Notes under the pieces: generated by a model
Seen by the model: only the letters and a program-made list of their open reading frames with translations
The model's database searches: none
Told to the model about the DNA's origin: nothing
Made by a program: the position numbers and the translations under genes
DNA from: Acidobacteriota bacterium
GTDB taxonomy: Bacteria > Acidobacteriota > Blastocatellia > Pyrinomonadales > Pyrinomonadaceae
Length of the DNA: 64,000 nucleotides
NCBI GenBank assembly: GCA_016703965.1
Contig: JADJBB010000025.1
Location: forward strand, 496,001 to 560,000
Direction of reading: 5' to 3'
Part shown: positions 1 to 9,340 of the stretch, one piece after another
Layout of the letters: each line of letters begins with the position of its first letter
Position numbering within the stretch: position 1 is the first letter of the stretch

Positions 1-1
1 G

Positions 2-3000
2 GGCACGAACGATTTTCATGGAAATCTGTTCGAGTACTACCAAACCCCTCGATTCAACGCTAAGAGCTATCCCGTGACGATCGCTAAGCTGCCAAAGGAT
101 CAATTCGTACAGCATATTTACGGCGGAAGCTTCGGCGGACCGTTGTCGAATTTTGGCCTGGGCGAGGGCGAACCGTTCAAACTGCTCCGAGATAAGGCAT
201 TTTTCTTCGTCAACCTTCAGCTTTTGAGAGCTTACGATACTGCTCTCGTGACCAGGACCGTTTACACCCCAACCGCTCGTGCGGGCTTGTATAGATACGT
301 CGTTGGCAGGGCGAACGCCCCGTTTGGCAGTGCAACAGCGGCAGTGGACGCAACCGGAGCTCCGACGCTGCCCCCATGCTCGGCCACCGTTACAACGCTT
401 TGTATTGCAACCTATAACGTAGCGACGGCTCAATCGGTAGCGACGATCGATCCCACTTTGCAGGCATATCTGAATGCTATGCCGACGCCGAACAATTTCA
501 CCGCGGGTGACGGCCTCAACACGGCGGGATTCAATTTTGCCTCGCCTCAGCATGAAAAGCAGTATGACTTTTCGAGTAAATTTGATTTCAAATTTAACTC
601 GAAAAACTCAGCGTATGTTCGATATTCTCAGGGAAGCCAGACGAGTCTTGGGGATTCCGCAAACGGCGGCCGTCCGATCTTCCCCAATTCGCCGAATTTT
701 GTCGATACCGGCCGCTTACCGAAGAATCTTGCGGTGAACTGGCGGTGGTCGCCAACGGCAGTTGTCGCTAATGAGTTCATCTATGGCTTGAGCAAATACT
801 TCTTCTCGTTCGCTACGCCGACGCCGGATCCAAATCTTCCGTTCGCGTTCATCAATGCGGCGACACCGAATACGAATTTTAGCTATAACGCCCGAGGCGT
901 CAGGACACATCAGTTCGTCGATAATCTGACGTACGTGAACGGTTCGCATACCTTTAAGACCGGTATCAACTTCCGGTTCAATCAGCACAAAGATGATCGT
1001 TCAAGCGTTGCAGGTACATCGATCGAACCAGCCGTAACTCTAAGCGGTACTGCAGGCGGCGATACGGGATTTAACTACCCGACATCTGCGTTCATTCAGA
1101 CGGCTGACCTGACGCGGCTCCGGAACACGGTTGCGGACCTTCTTGGACGCATCGGTTCAGTTTCGCAGGCCTTTGTTGCGGACCCGACCAACGGCGGCGG
1201 CTTCCTGCCGCGCGGCTCAAGATGGATAAACAAGGCGAACTATAAGGAATATGATTTCTACGGCCAGGATAACTGGCGCGTGAAATCCAATCTCGTATTT
1301 GATATCGGCCTGCGCTGGGAAGTTCGTGCGACACCTGAGCTGGCTAACCGCCCCTTGCTCGTGCCTAACCAGGCAGTCAAGTTAGGTGCAGCTCCATCGA
1401 ACTCGATCCGCTGGGTCGAGGGCGAACTGTTCAAGACGGCGTATAACAACATTCAGCCGTCAGTCGGTTTTGCATGGGATCCGTTTAAGAGTGGTAAGAC
1501 CTCGATAAGAGGTAACTATCGCCTTGCTTCGGACCGCTTTGCAACCTTCCTTTTCGGATCGAGCATCTTTCAGAGCACGCCAGGAAATGCTCTAGGCGCG
1601 ACAAATTCAAACTTTGGTGCGGCGGGCGGACTTTATAGAAATATCAGTTCCGCTATCAGCGGGTTACTTCCCACCCTAACGCCTGATCAAGCTCGTACTC
1701 CGGCTTCGTTCGGCACGGGGTCGATCAGCGTCATCGATCCGGATCTTCAATATCCTCAAATTCACTCGTTCTCGCTCAGTTTTCAGCGTGAGATCGGCAA
1801 TGGAAATGTAATCGAGGCGACGTATATTCGCAAGCACGCGGTACACCTGCTTGGCGGATACAACGCCAACCAGGCGAATATTTTCGCATCTGTAAGTTCA
1901 CCTGCAATTACCGACGGAGCTAACACGTTCATCTCTGCGTTCAACCTGCTTCGCAACAATTCGGCAGCGAACTCGCAGCTGATCAATCTCCTGATGTCGG
2001 GTAATGCGAACAACAATAACGGCTCGGCTCGCTTCCGTGCTCTCAATACAACTGCTCTCGCAGCAACTGGAGCAGGCTCTGGAGCGGCTGGCTCAGCGGC
2101 TGTCACGCTTTCGCAGAGGACCTGTCAGGCGGCAGATGTCACGGCGACGATCTGCACGGCTGCCCAGCTCAACCAACGGCTGTTGGATGTTAATGGATTT
2201 CCGTTCTTGATCCAGCCATATCCGCAGTTCACGGGTGGCCTGAACGTCTTCGACAGCAACGATTACTCAAATTACAACGCAGTCGAACTCCTCTTCAAAC
2301 GCCGTATGACCGCCGGACTCAGTTTCCAACTGGCATATACTTGGTCGAAGTCGAAGGACAATCGTTCGTGGGATCCTTCACTATCCACGATCAATACTGC
2401 AAACTCGCAAGCGGGATCCGCTACGCCGTTCGACCTCCGCGATCGTTCGCTAAACTACGCGTTATCTGATTTTGACCGTACGCATGTCTTCCAGGCTCTT
2501 TATGTTTATGAACTGCCTTTCGGCAAAGACAAGGCGTTCGACTCGGGCAATCGGGCCTTAAATTACCTGATCGGCGGATGGCAGTTGTCGGGAACTGCTC
2601 TTTGGCAGACGGGCCGGCCTTTCACGGTTTATTCCGGAGCAAATACGGTCAGCAACGTTATTCAATCGCCGGCGAACTGCAATGGCTGTACCCCGAATAT
2701 GGGCCAGGTCGTTGTCGAGAATGGCGTCAACTACTACTTCACGGCTGCACAAAGGGCGATGTTCAGCGCACCTAATCCAGGCACCCTCGGAAATACGGGT
2801 AGAAACTTCTTCCGCAACGCGAAGTATTTCCAGACCGATCTCTCGGTGCTCAGGAAATTCAAGTTCAACGAGAAGTGGGCATTTGATTTCCGCGTGGATC
2901 TCAGAAACCTGACAAATACCCCGAACTTCGATATTTCGGCGTCGAACAACAATCTGACCTTCAATAATACGGCCTTTGGACGCATCCTCGATGGCGTTGC

Positions 3001-3046
3001 TAATGCCGCTCGTAGAGTTCAGATATCGGGCAAGCTCTCCTTCTAG
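2..3046 (+). CDS. TonB-dependent receptor, Oar-like (5' end outside window)
   Basis: Outer-membrane beta-barrel receptor, probably taking up a large substrate with TonB energy. The reading frame is open from base 2, so the gene begins upstream; the GTG at 74 lies inside it. The visible 1014 residues start near the end of the plug domain (GTNDFHGNLFEYY, then FGGSFGGPL-type GGPL motif) and continue through a long barrel rich in alternating aromatic and polar strands. The C-terminus ends in Phe (GKLSF), as outer-membrane barrels usually do, and the LRNLTNTPNF stretch just before it is typical of acidobacterial receptors with an N-terminal carboxypeptidase-regulatory domain. That N-terminal domain is not visible here. 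The substrate cannot be told from sequence. A strong bidirectional terminator follows. Confidence 0.85.
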   Translation, partial: GTNDFHGNLFEYYQTPRFNAKSYPVTIAKLPKDQFVQHIYGGSFGGPLSNFGLGEGEPFKLLRDKAFFFVNLQLLRAYDTALVTRTVYTPTARAGLYRYVVGRANAPFGSATAAVDATGAPTLPPCSATVTTLCIATYNVATAQSVATIDPTLQAYLNAMPTPNNFTAGDGLNTAGFNFASPQHEKQYDFSSKFDFKFNSKNSAYVRYSQGSQTSLGDSANGGRPIFPNSPNFVDTGRLPKNLAVNWRWSPTAVVANEFIYGLSKYFFSFATPTPDPNLPFAFINAATPNTNFSYNARGVRTHQFVDNLTYVNGSHTFKTGINFRFNQHKDDRSSVAGTSIEPAVTLSGTAGGDTGFNYPTSAFIQTADLTRLRNTVADLLGRIGSVSQAFVADPTNGGGFLPRGSRWINKANYKEYDFYGQDNWRVKSNLVFDIGLRWEVRATPELANRPLLVPNQAVKLGAAPSNSIRWVEGELFKTAYNNIQPSVGFAWDPFKSGKTSIRGNYRLASDRFATFLFGSSIFQSTPGNALGATNSNFGAAGGLYRNISSAISGLLPTLTPDQARTPASFGTGSISVIDPDLQYPQIHSFSLSFQREIGNGNVIEATYIRKHAVHLLGGYNANQANIFASVSSPAITDGANTFISAFNLLRNNSAANSQLINLLMSGNANNNNGSARFRALNTTALAATGAGSGAAGSAAVTLSQRTCQAADVTATICTAAQLNQRLLDVNGFPFLIQPYPQFTGGLNVFDSNDYSNYNAVELLFKRRMTAGLSFQLAYTWSKSKDNRSWDPSLSTINTANSQAGSATPFDLRDRSLNYALSDFDRTHVFQALYVYELPFGKDKAFDSGNRALNYLIGGWQLSGTALWQTGRPFTVYSGANTVSNVIQSPANCNGCTPNMGQVVVENGVNYYFTAAQRAMFSAPNPGTLGNTGRNFFRNAKYFQTDLSVLRKFKFNEKWAFDFRVDLRNLTNTPNFDISASNNNLTFNNTAFGRILDGVANAARRVQISGKLSF

Positions 3047-3084
3047 GGCCGGATAGATATCTGGTTTTAGCATGGAACTAAAAC

Positions 3085-3116
3085 GCCCCGTCCTGATCAG
3101 GACGGGGCTTTTTTTT
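3085..3116. terminator. Bidirectional intrinsic terminator
   Basis: A perfect 24-base palindrome (12-bp arms, GCCCCGTCCTGA and its complement, 3085-3108) is followed by eight T residues (3109-3116) and preceded by three A residues. It sits between the convergent receptor and S41 protease genes and would mainly end plus-strand transcription. Confidence 0.9.
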
Positions 3117-3147
3117 CCGGCGAGATCTCGAAGGCCGGATGTATTTG

Positions 3148-4875
3148 CTATTTGTTTTGTTGACGTCTGATCTTAGCGGCAAGGGACGCAAGCTGGGCGG
3201 CATTCGGGAGGGTTTCGACCGCCTTGGCAACCTGCGGATCGTCTTCGATGAGCACTTGATTTGCAGAGATCGCACCGAACGATGCCATGATGATGTTGTA
3301 GCGAAGTCTAAGCTTTATAAAGGTGGTCGAGCGTTTCAGCGCCGCCTGGCTATAGCCTCCATTTTCCGGTCTTGAAGCCCATAAATTGAATTCTGCCAGC
3401 AGCGAATCTGTAACTGGGAAGTCACGCGGAGTTATCCGTTTCCCGAATGTCACGGGGATAGACCGATAGCTCTCCTGGCCAGCCACGCGCCCGTTAACTA
3501 GATCTCTTGTGAACACAAATATTGGATCGAGTAATGCAAGATCGGAATCCGCAACATCCTCCACCTTGACGATCTCATCGGGCTGAATGCCGTCGCCGCC
3601 GTAAACCTTGCGGTCGGTGATCGTTCTCGCTTCAAAAAACGGCTTATCTATCTCAGCGACATTAGCCTTATGGCTGTAGTAATCGTAAAGGGCGATCTTC
3701 GAGTAGTCGCGCTGGATCGACCTGCCGGAGGGCGTCAAATACCTTGCAGTCGTGAGTGTTAATCCGGTCTTGCTCGGCAGGTCTATCACACTCTGTACAA
3801 GACCTTTCCCGAACGTTCGTTCGCCTACGATCATTGCCCGGTCGTCATCCTGAAAAGCTCCGGCGACGATCTCTGAGGCGGATGCGGTATCCTCATTTAC
3901 GAGAACAACCAAAGGCATCTGCTCAGGGTTGTTATTCATCGATCTCCAAACGCGGTTGTCGATGCGAGAGCGGCCACGCTGGGTTAGGATAAGCGTTCCC
4001 GCGGGCAGGAATTTTTCAGCTACCTTTACCGCTTGATCAACGATGCCGCCGCCGTTTCCGCGAAGATCCAGGATCAGAGATCTCATTCCGCCGCGTTTAA
4101 GCTCGGCCATCGCGGCGTCGAGTTCGTCCGCGGTTGTGTAATTAAACCCCTCTGAAAGCTCGACATAACCGACGCCGGGGCGAAGCATATAGGCATCCGG
4201 GATCGACGGCTGCGGAACTCGATTGCGACGGATCTCGATCGTTTCCAACCGATTCGAGGCTGCTCGCTGAACGGTCAGCCGGAATGTTGTTCCATTTGCT
4301 CCCCGGATCTTGTCTCTGACAGTATCGGAATCTTTATCGGCCATTTTCTCGCCGTTAATGGCGACTATCTTGTCCCCATACTTGAGCTGGGCACGCGCGG
4401 CGGATGATCCTGGGAAAGTTGCGATGATATAGGTGTCGGTAACGCCGTTCCACGAGAAATTCGCGATCGTCGCTCCTATGCCCGTGTAGCCGCTTCGCTG
4501 CTCATCGAGCAGGTCCTTCCATTCGGCCGGGTCGTAATAATTCGAATGAGGATCTAAAGAGCGTAGCATTCCATCTAAGGACCGCTTGGTTAACTCACTC
4601 GGTGTTGAGACCGACCGGTCGAAGTAGTTGCGGGCGATCAGATCTTCAGCTTCACGGATCTCGGAGGCGATCTTGGCCGCTTTTTCACCGATCTCACTCG
4701 AATTTCCAAACGTTCGAACGTCAGGCGATCCGCCCGAAGCGGAAAAGGTGCTGCCGGTCCGGATGGTGAATGGATCAGCTTGGTTTAGCGGGGCTTTTTG
4801 GATTTGCGCCGTGAGCGTACCGGTCGAGATCGAAAAAAGGAGGGTAAAACATGCGATTCGGCGCGAGATGCTCAT
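3148..4875 (-). CDS. S41 family C-terminal processing peptidase
   Basis: Secreted or periplasmic serine protease of the CtpA/Prc type, 575 residues. Residues 1-23 look like a signal peptide ending in LTAQ. A tail-specific-protease N-terminal region with the NYYDPAEW motif is followed by a PDZ domain (about 120-205, GIGATI and GDKIVAING). The catalytic core (about 225-390) carries LDLRGNGGG, the serine in TASASEI (about Ser332) and the lysine in TFGKG (about Lys357), spaced 25 residues apart as in E. coli Prc. The last 180 residues are family-variable. The substrate is unknown. It appears to be a single-gene unit: terminators lie on both sides, and the one upstream at 4940-4986 is only 65 bases from its start. 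Confidence 0.9.
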   Translation of the reverse strand: MSISRRIACFTLLFSISTGTLTAQIQKAPLNQADPFTIRTGSTFSASGGSPDVRTFGNSSEIGEKAAKIASEIREAEDLIARNYFDRSVSTPSELTKRSLDGMLRSLDPHSNYYDPAEWKDLLDEQRSGYTGIGATIANFSWNGVTDTYIIATFPGSSAARAQLKYGDKIVAINGEKMADKDSDTVRDKIRGANGTTFRLTVQRAASNRLETIEIRRNRVPQPSIPDAYMLRPGVGYVELSEGFNYTTADELDAAMAELKRGGMRSLILDLRGNGGGIVDQAVKVAEKFLPAGTLILTQRGRSRIDNRVWRSMNNNPEQMPLVVLVNEDTASASEIVAGAFQDDDRAMIVGERTFGKGLVQSVIDLPSKTGLTLTTARYLTPSGRSIQRDYSKIALYDYYSHKANVAEIDKPFFEARTITDRKVYGGDGIQPDEIVKVEDVADSDLALLDPIFVFTRDLVNGRVAGQESYRSIPVTFGKRITPRDFPVTDSLLAEFNLWASRPENGGYSQAALKRSTTFIKLRLRYNIIMASFGAISANQVLIEDDPQVAKAVETLPNAAQLASLAAKIRRQQNK

Positions 4876-4939
4876 AGTATATTAGGCAAGCCAGTATCCG
4901 CAGACAAAGATCGGGATCGGTCCGGACGATCGTCACCTG

Positions 4940-4986
4940 AAAAAAAAAGATCGGCAGCCCTGGCGGCACCCAGGCGGCCACCGATC
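4940..4986 (-). terminator. Terminator-like hairpin upstream of the S41 gene
   Basis: Read on the minus strand, a hairpin with outer arms GATCGG/CCGATC and inner arms CCTGG/CCAGG is followed by nine T residues. It is the second such signal downstream of the cupin gene and lies in the 5' region of the S41 protease gene. It could be a back-up terminator or a leader element of the protease mRNA. Confidence 0.55.
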
Positions 4987-5076
4987 ACAATGTTGAATGC
5001 CTTATTTATATACCGAAAAGGGGTTCCTTTCCAAATAAATCGTGGGTGTGCGGGAGAATCGTTAGCAGCTCACTTT

Positions 5077-5110
5077 AAAAAAAGGACCCGCCGACAGAAC
5101 CGGCGGATCC
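5077..5110 (-). terminator. Intrinsic terminator of the cupin gene
   Basis: On the minus strand, a 10-bp stem (one G-U pair; arms 5101-5110 and 5084-5093, loop ACAGAAC on the plus strand) is followed by seven T residues. It starts 26 bases past the cupin stop codon. Confidence 0.85.
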
Positions 5111-5135
5111 GTTATCGCGTTGTTATGGACGGAAC

Positions 5136-5546
5136 CTATTCGGTCGTGACGCCGTCAAATTCCTCTTTGATCGTTTCCGCATCGTGTTTGGTCGCTCGGA
5201 TTATACCGTCCTTGTGATGAGCCGGCGAGTAGATCGTGTACATCTTCAGGGATTCCGTCGCCGACGTATTGATGATATTGTGCTGAGCACCGCTCGGTAC
5301 AACGACCGCATCGCCATCGGAAAGCAAGTATTCGCTGCCATCGATGATACATTTACCGTTCCCTTTCTCTACACGGAAGAATTGATCATTCGACGCGTGA
5401 GTCTCGAGGCCGATCTCCTCATTCGGCAGTAAACTCATGAGTACAAGCTGGCTGTGTTTTGATGTATATAGAACCTTCCGAAAATTATCATTCGCAACCG
5501 CATCGTTTTCAATCGCTGATTTGAAGCCTTTCATATTTTTATTCAC
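5136..5546 (-). CDS. Small single-domain cupin protein
   Basis: A 136-residue cupin, about the length of the small mannose-6-phosphate-isomerase-like cupins. Motif 1 reads GLETHASNDQFFRVEKG: the first histidine and the closing EKG are present, but Gln stands where the usual metal-binding Glu is found. Motif 2 (PSGAQHNIINT) keeps its His. It could bind a metal or small ligand in the cytoplasm; no specific activity can be assigned. It is divergent from the M16 peptidase genes across a 209-base gap and has its own terminator, so it is probably monocistronic. Confidence 0.8.
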   Translation of the reverse strand: MNKNMKGFKSAIENDAVANDNFRKVLYTSKHSQLVLMSLLPNEEIGLETHASNDQFFRVEKGNGKCIIDGSEYLLSDGDAVVVPSGAQHNIINTSATESLKMYTIYSPAHHKDGIIRATKHDAETIKEEFDGVTTE

Positions 5547-5755
5547 CTCTAATGCTTAAGATCTTAGCGTCAAGGAGCTCACTTGTAAGTGCGATTGGTC
5601 ACATTCGCGAACCAAGAAGCCAACGCGGATGAGCGACTGATGTTTTTGCTTTTTTACACTCAAAATGTTCTGATTGAAGTGTTCCGAGCTTCGGCCTGCT
5701 GTCCTAAAAACATGGGTTGAAGTGAGATATTGCCGGAACAGCAACTGAATTATTT

Positions 5756-7034
5756 ATGTCAGAAACATTCAAATTGCCGCCGCTCGAAATTGAGGAATAC
5801 AGCCTTGCAAACGGCCTTCGGGTCGTCCTAAATCCTGATAATTCAATTCCGGTCGTCTCGATCGCCGTTTATTACAACGTTGGTTCGCGAAACGAGCGCG
5901 ACGACCGTACGGGCTTTTGCACATCTCTTCGAGCACATGATGTTCCAGGGTTCCGAAAACGTGCCAAAGGCGGGCCACTTTCAGCACATAATGAAGGCCG
6001 GCGGCACGATGAACGGAACTACGTCGAGCGAGCGTACGAATTATTACGAAACGCTCCCGGCAAACCAATTGCCGCTTGCTCTTTGGCTGGAATCGGATAG
6101 GATGCGTTCGCTCGCGGTGACGCAGGAGAACCTCGACAACCAACGCGAAGCCGTTAAAGAAGAGAAGCGTTTGCGGTATGACAACCAGCCGTACGGGCAG
6201 ATATTTGACCTGATCAATGAGATGATCTACAAGAATTTCGCCAATTCACACTCGACGATCGGTTCGATGGATCACCTCGATGCAGCTACTGTCGAAGATG
6301 TTCAGGAATTTTTCCGGATCTATTACGCACCAAATAATGCCGTGCTGGTGCTGTCAGGAGCCTTCGAAACCTCAACGGCGAAAGAGCTGGTCGAGACTTA
6401 TTTTGGCGACATCGAGTCGCAGCCTTTGCCGCCTGAGCTGGACGTGACCGAGCCGGCTGAGGTTGCTGCGAATTACAAGGAATGGGAAGACAAACTCGCT
6501 CCGTTTCCGGCTTTTTTGATCGGCTGGAAGATACCGCCGCGTCGCTCGCCGGAATTTTATGCATTGTATCTGGCCGGTAAGGTGCTTTATGACGGTGACA
6601 GTTCGCGGCTTTATCAAAAGCTTGTGAAAGGCGAGGAATCGGTCATTCAGCTATTTGGCTTCACGGACGAACGCCGCGGCCCGTCAAGCATTTTCATCGG
6701 AGCGATCCCGAAACCGGAAAAAGATCTGAGCCGGATCCGTGAAACGATCATGAAAGAGATCCACGATCTCGCCGCCCACGGGCCGACTTCCGAAGAGATG
6801 GAAAAGATCGAAAATCAGCTCATCAATGACTCCGTCCGCATGCGTCAATCGTCAATGGCACGTGCTCAACAGATCGCGGAATTCGCTTTGTACGACGGCG
6901 ATCCAGAGCTCATCAACAGTGAATTAGACGCTCTTTTATCGGTCACGGCCGACCATATCCGCCATGCGGTGGGCAAATTCTTGAACACAGAAAACCGGGC
7001 ACTGCTTGATGTAGTCCCTGCCGGCAAAGGATAA
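5756..7034 (+). CDS. M16 (insulinase-like) zinc peptidase, catalytic subunit, frameshifted in this sequence
   Basis: Zinc metallopeptidase of the M16 family, about 425 residues once one base is removed. The frame from ATG 5756 (MSETFKLPPL) runs to the T4 run at 5915-5918, where one surplus T breaks it. Deleting one T joins it to the downstream frame and restores RTGFAHLFEHMMFQ, which holds the HxxEH zinc motif (about His56, Glu59, His60). The rest is intact to the stop. The active-site motif falls exactly at the break, so as written no active enzyme is made; a homopolymer overcall is more likely than a real mutation. The partner subunit follows after 96 bases. Such pairs act as heterodimers, like mitochondrial processing peptidase and bacterial SPH-type M16B enzymes. 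Confidence 0.8.
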
Positions 7035-7040
7035 GACTTT

Positions 7041-7117
7041 AACGCAAAGTAGCAAAGGAGCAAAGACGCAATGTTTTTGAATTCCTTTGCGTCTTTGCAG
7101 CTTAGCGTCTTTGCGTT
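7041..7117. repeat. Imperfect palindrome built from AACGCAAAG/GACGCAAAG units
   Basis: The left arm begins AACGCAAAGTAGC and contains CAAAGACGCAA. The right arm is its near complement, ending GTCTTTGCGTT. It fills the whole gap between the two M16 genes. The open frame from 7071 that runs through the right arm is probably not coding. Confidence 0.75.
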
Positions 7118-7130
7118 AAGAAGATCAGAT

Positions 7131-8834
7131 ATGACACCAGAACTCAGAAAAAATCCTCCGGCGCCGTTGGCTCCGGTTTCTTTCGACATTCAGAAGCCAT
7201 TTGAGACCAAGCTCGACAACGGTTTACGCGTCGTGATCGTGGAAAATGAGAGGCTTCCGCTCGTGAGCTACCGTCTGGCGTTCGAGAGTGGCGACATAAA
7301 CGATCCCGATGGTATGACCGGGCTGACATCGGCGATGACGGCGATGTTGACTGAGGGAACTGAGAATTATTCGAGTCTTCAGCTTGCCGAAAAGATCGAG
7401 CGGCTCGGCTCGAGCGTCGGAGCGAGTGCGTCGGACGATTTCACGATCGTCTCTGCATCGGCCCTGTCGCTTTACAGCTCGGAAATACTGCATCTGCTTG
7501 CCGAGGTCGTTTTGCGGCCGACTTTTCCGGAGAGCGAACTTGATCTCTATCGCCGCAACACCATCGAGAATCTGAAATTCCAGCGTTCGCAGCCGGGATT
7601 TCTCGCAGGTGAGCAGGCAGCTCGCCTGATCTATGGCGAACATCCATACTCTAAAGTTTCGCCGACAGCTGCGGATATTGAAAAGATCGACCGCGAAACC
7701 CTTGCTAAGTTTCATTCGGGAAGCTTTGTTCCAAATAACGCGATGTTCATTGTTGTTGGCGATGTAAATCGAGACGAATTCATCGCTGAGCTCAACGAAT
7801 TGTTTGGCGATTGGCAGCCTGGAAATGTGGGCAAGAAAGCGTTTCCTGAACCGCCAAAGCGCGATTCACGCAGCCTGACGATCGTCGACCGTCCTGGGTC
7901 CGCCCAGTCAAATATCGTCATTACGAACCTCGGCGTAAAGCGCGTCGATTCTGATTATTTCCCGCTGATCGTGATGAACCAGGTCCTCGGAGCCGGGGCT
8001 TCGTCCCGTATATTCATGAATCTGCGTGAGGAAAAGGGCTACACCTACGGGGCGTATACACGCCTGGAATCCAAACGGCTCGCCGGCGATTTCGAGGCGA
8101 CGGCTGAGGTTCGTTCTTCAGTTACGGGAGATTCGCTCAAGGAATTCTTCTATGAACTAGACCGTATTCGCAGTGAAAAGGTCGGCGAAGACGAGCTGCA
8201 GGATGCTAAGAATTTCCTGACCGGCGTTTTTCCAATACGTGCGGAAACGCAGGAAGGTTTGACGAATTTGATCGTCAACCAGCAGCTCTATGGGCTGCCG
8301 GATGATTATCTGCAGACATACCGCGATAACATCAATGCGGTTACGGTCGATGAAGTTCAACGGGTTGCCGTGAAGCACATTCGTCCCGACGAGGTGGCGA
8401 TCGTGATCGTAGGCGATGCCGAGGAAGTCTTGCCGCAGGCCCGCGAATATGCCGATTCCGTCGAAATATTCGATACCGAGGGTGTCGAGCAGGACGAAGC
8501 CAAATACGTTGTCGGCGACAGCGGTGAAACGGCGGATGTGGCAGGGAAGTGGAAACTCGTGATCGATTTTCAGGGCCAGCAATTACCTGTTTCGCTTAAG
8601 CTCGAGCAAGATGGCGAATGCGTCACAGGCGTTCTCGAAACAATGCTCGGCAACGGCAAGATAGCCGATGGCAAAGTTTCAGGCAGCAAACTCGCCGCAA
8701 CCGCCCTCGCCGAAATGCAGGGCCAGCCCATTGAATTTGTGATAACAGGAAAGGTCGACGGCGATTCGATGAGCGGAACTTTGACGGCCCCGATCGTCCC
8801 CGATCCATTGCCGTTCACCGGGACCAGAACGTAA
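7131..8834 (+). CDS. M16 peptidase-like subunit without HxxEH, with extra C-terminal beta domain
   Basis: Second M16 subunit, 567 residues from ATG 7131. The upstream start at 7071 would translate the palindromic repeat, so it was not used. Where the catalytic subunit has HxxEH this one has GLTSAMTAML, so it cannot bind zinc there. It keeps the LREEKGYTYGAY motif that M16B non-catalytic partners use for substrate binding. Residues from about 445 to the end are unusual for the family: after an acidic linker comes a roughly 100-residue beta-rich domain (GKWKLVIDFQGQQLPVSLKL ... PLPFTGTRT) of a kind found appended to secreted hydrolases in Acidobacteriota (from memory, not searched). No signal peptide is apparent in either subunit. 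Confidence 0.85.
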   Translation: MTPELRKNPPAPLAPVSFDIQKPFETKLDNGLRVVIVENERLPLVSYRLAFESGDINDPDGMTGLTSAMTAMLTEGTENYSSLQLAEKIERLGSSVGASASDDFTIVSASALSLYSSEILHLLAEVVLRPTFPESELDLYRRNTIENLKFQRSQPGFLAGEQAARLIYGEHPYSKVSPTAADIEKIDRETLAKFHSGSFVPNNAMFIVVGDVNRDEFIAELNELFGDWQPGNVGKKAFPEPPKRDSRSLTIVDRPGSAQSNIVITNLGVKRVDSDYFPLIVMNQVLGAGASSRIFMNLREEKGYTYGAYTRLESKRLAGDFEATAEVRSSVTGDSLKEFFYELDRIRSEKVGEDELQDAKNFLTGVFPIRAETQEGLTNLIVNQQLYGLPDDYLQTYRDNINAVTVDEVQRVAVKHIRPDEVAIVIVGDAEEVLPQAREYADSVEIFDTEGVEQDEAKYVVGDSGETADVAGKWKLVIDFQGQQLPVSLKLEQDGECVTGVLETMLGNGKIADGKVSGSKLAATALAEMQGQPIEFVITGKVDGDSMSGTLTAPIVPDPLPFTGTRT

Positions 8835-8860
8835 TAGAAAGAAGAGAGACCAGCTAAAAT

Positions 8861-8910
8861 ACACGAAAAGACACGAAATAGAAGAACGCAAATTTCGTGT
8901 CTTTTTGTGT
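8861..8910. repeat. Palindromic repeat, ACACGAAAAGACACGAAAT family
   Basis: The arms at 8861-8879 and 8892-8910 are near-perfect complements (one mismatch) around a 12-base loop. It lies between the convergent M16 and VOC genes, where it may also serve as a transcription stop. It is distinct in sequence from the repeat at 7041. Confidence 0.75.
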
Positions 8911-8927
8911 TATTTCGTGGTTACTTC

Positions 8928-9326
8928 TTATGCTTTCGGGCGTTCGAACTGGATGATCGCGAAGCTCGCTCCTGATGGGTCCGCGACCATCGACATTCTG
9001 CCGACACCTGGTGCGTCGAAAGGCGGGATGTGAACGGTTCCGCCGTTTGCGGTTATTTTTGCGACGGTTTCGTCCGTATCGTCGACCGCGATATAGTTTG
9101 CCCAGTGCGAGGGAAGTTCGCCCCATTCATCGCCCATAGGTAGAAAACCACCGGTGGCGGTTCCGTTATGAACAATCTCTTTGTACGGTATGTCGGGGCT
9201 GACTTTGGATTGTTCGAGCGACCAACCGAAGAGCTTTGTGTAGAATTCGGTTGCGGCACCAAGGTCTTCTGTTCGTAGTTCGCGCCAGCATATCTCGCCG
9301 GCTGCGGGTATATTAAAATCTGCCAT
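8928..9326 (-). CDS. VOC superfamily protein (glyoxalase/bleomycin-resistance fold)
   Basis: A 132-residue protein with two beta-alpha-beta-beta-beta VOC modules: WRELRTEDLGAATEFYTKLFGW in the first half and VAKITANGGTVHIPPFDAPG...VADPSGASFAIIQ in the second. Family members include lyases, dioxygenases and antibiotic-binding proteins; the reaction here is unknown. Its start is preceded by a strong AGGAGG-type ribosome binding site. It lies 14 bases downstream of a second VOC gene and was probably formed by duplication. The two are likely co-transcribed. Confidence 0.85.
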   Translation of the reverse strand: MADFNIPAAGEICWRELRTEDLGAATEFYTKLFGWSLEQSKVSPDIPYKEIVHNGTATGGFLPMGDEWGELPSHWANYIAVDDTDETVAKITANGGTVHIPPFDAPGVGRMSMVADPSGASFAIIQFERPKA

Positions 9327-9340
9327 GATCTTTTCTCCTC

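Noticed and set aside
4798..5217. 139-codon plus-strand frame
   Set aside because: Crosses two terminator hairpins and the 3' end of the cupin gene; no similarity to known proteins.
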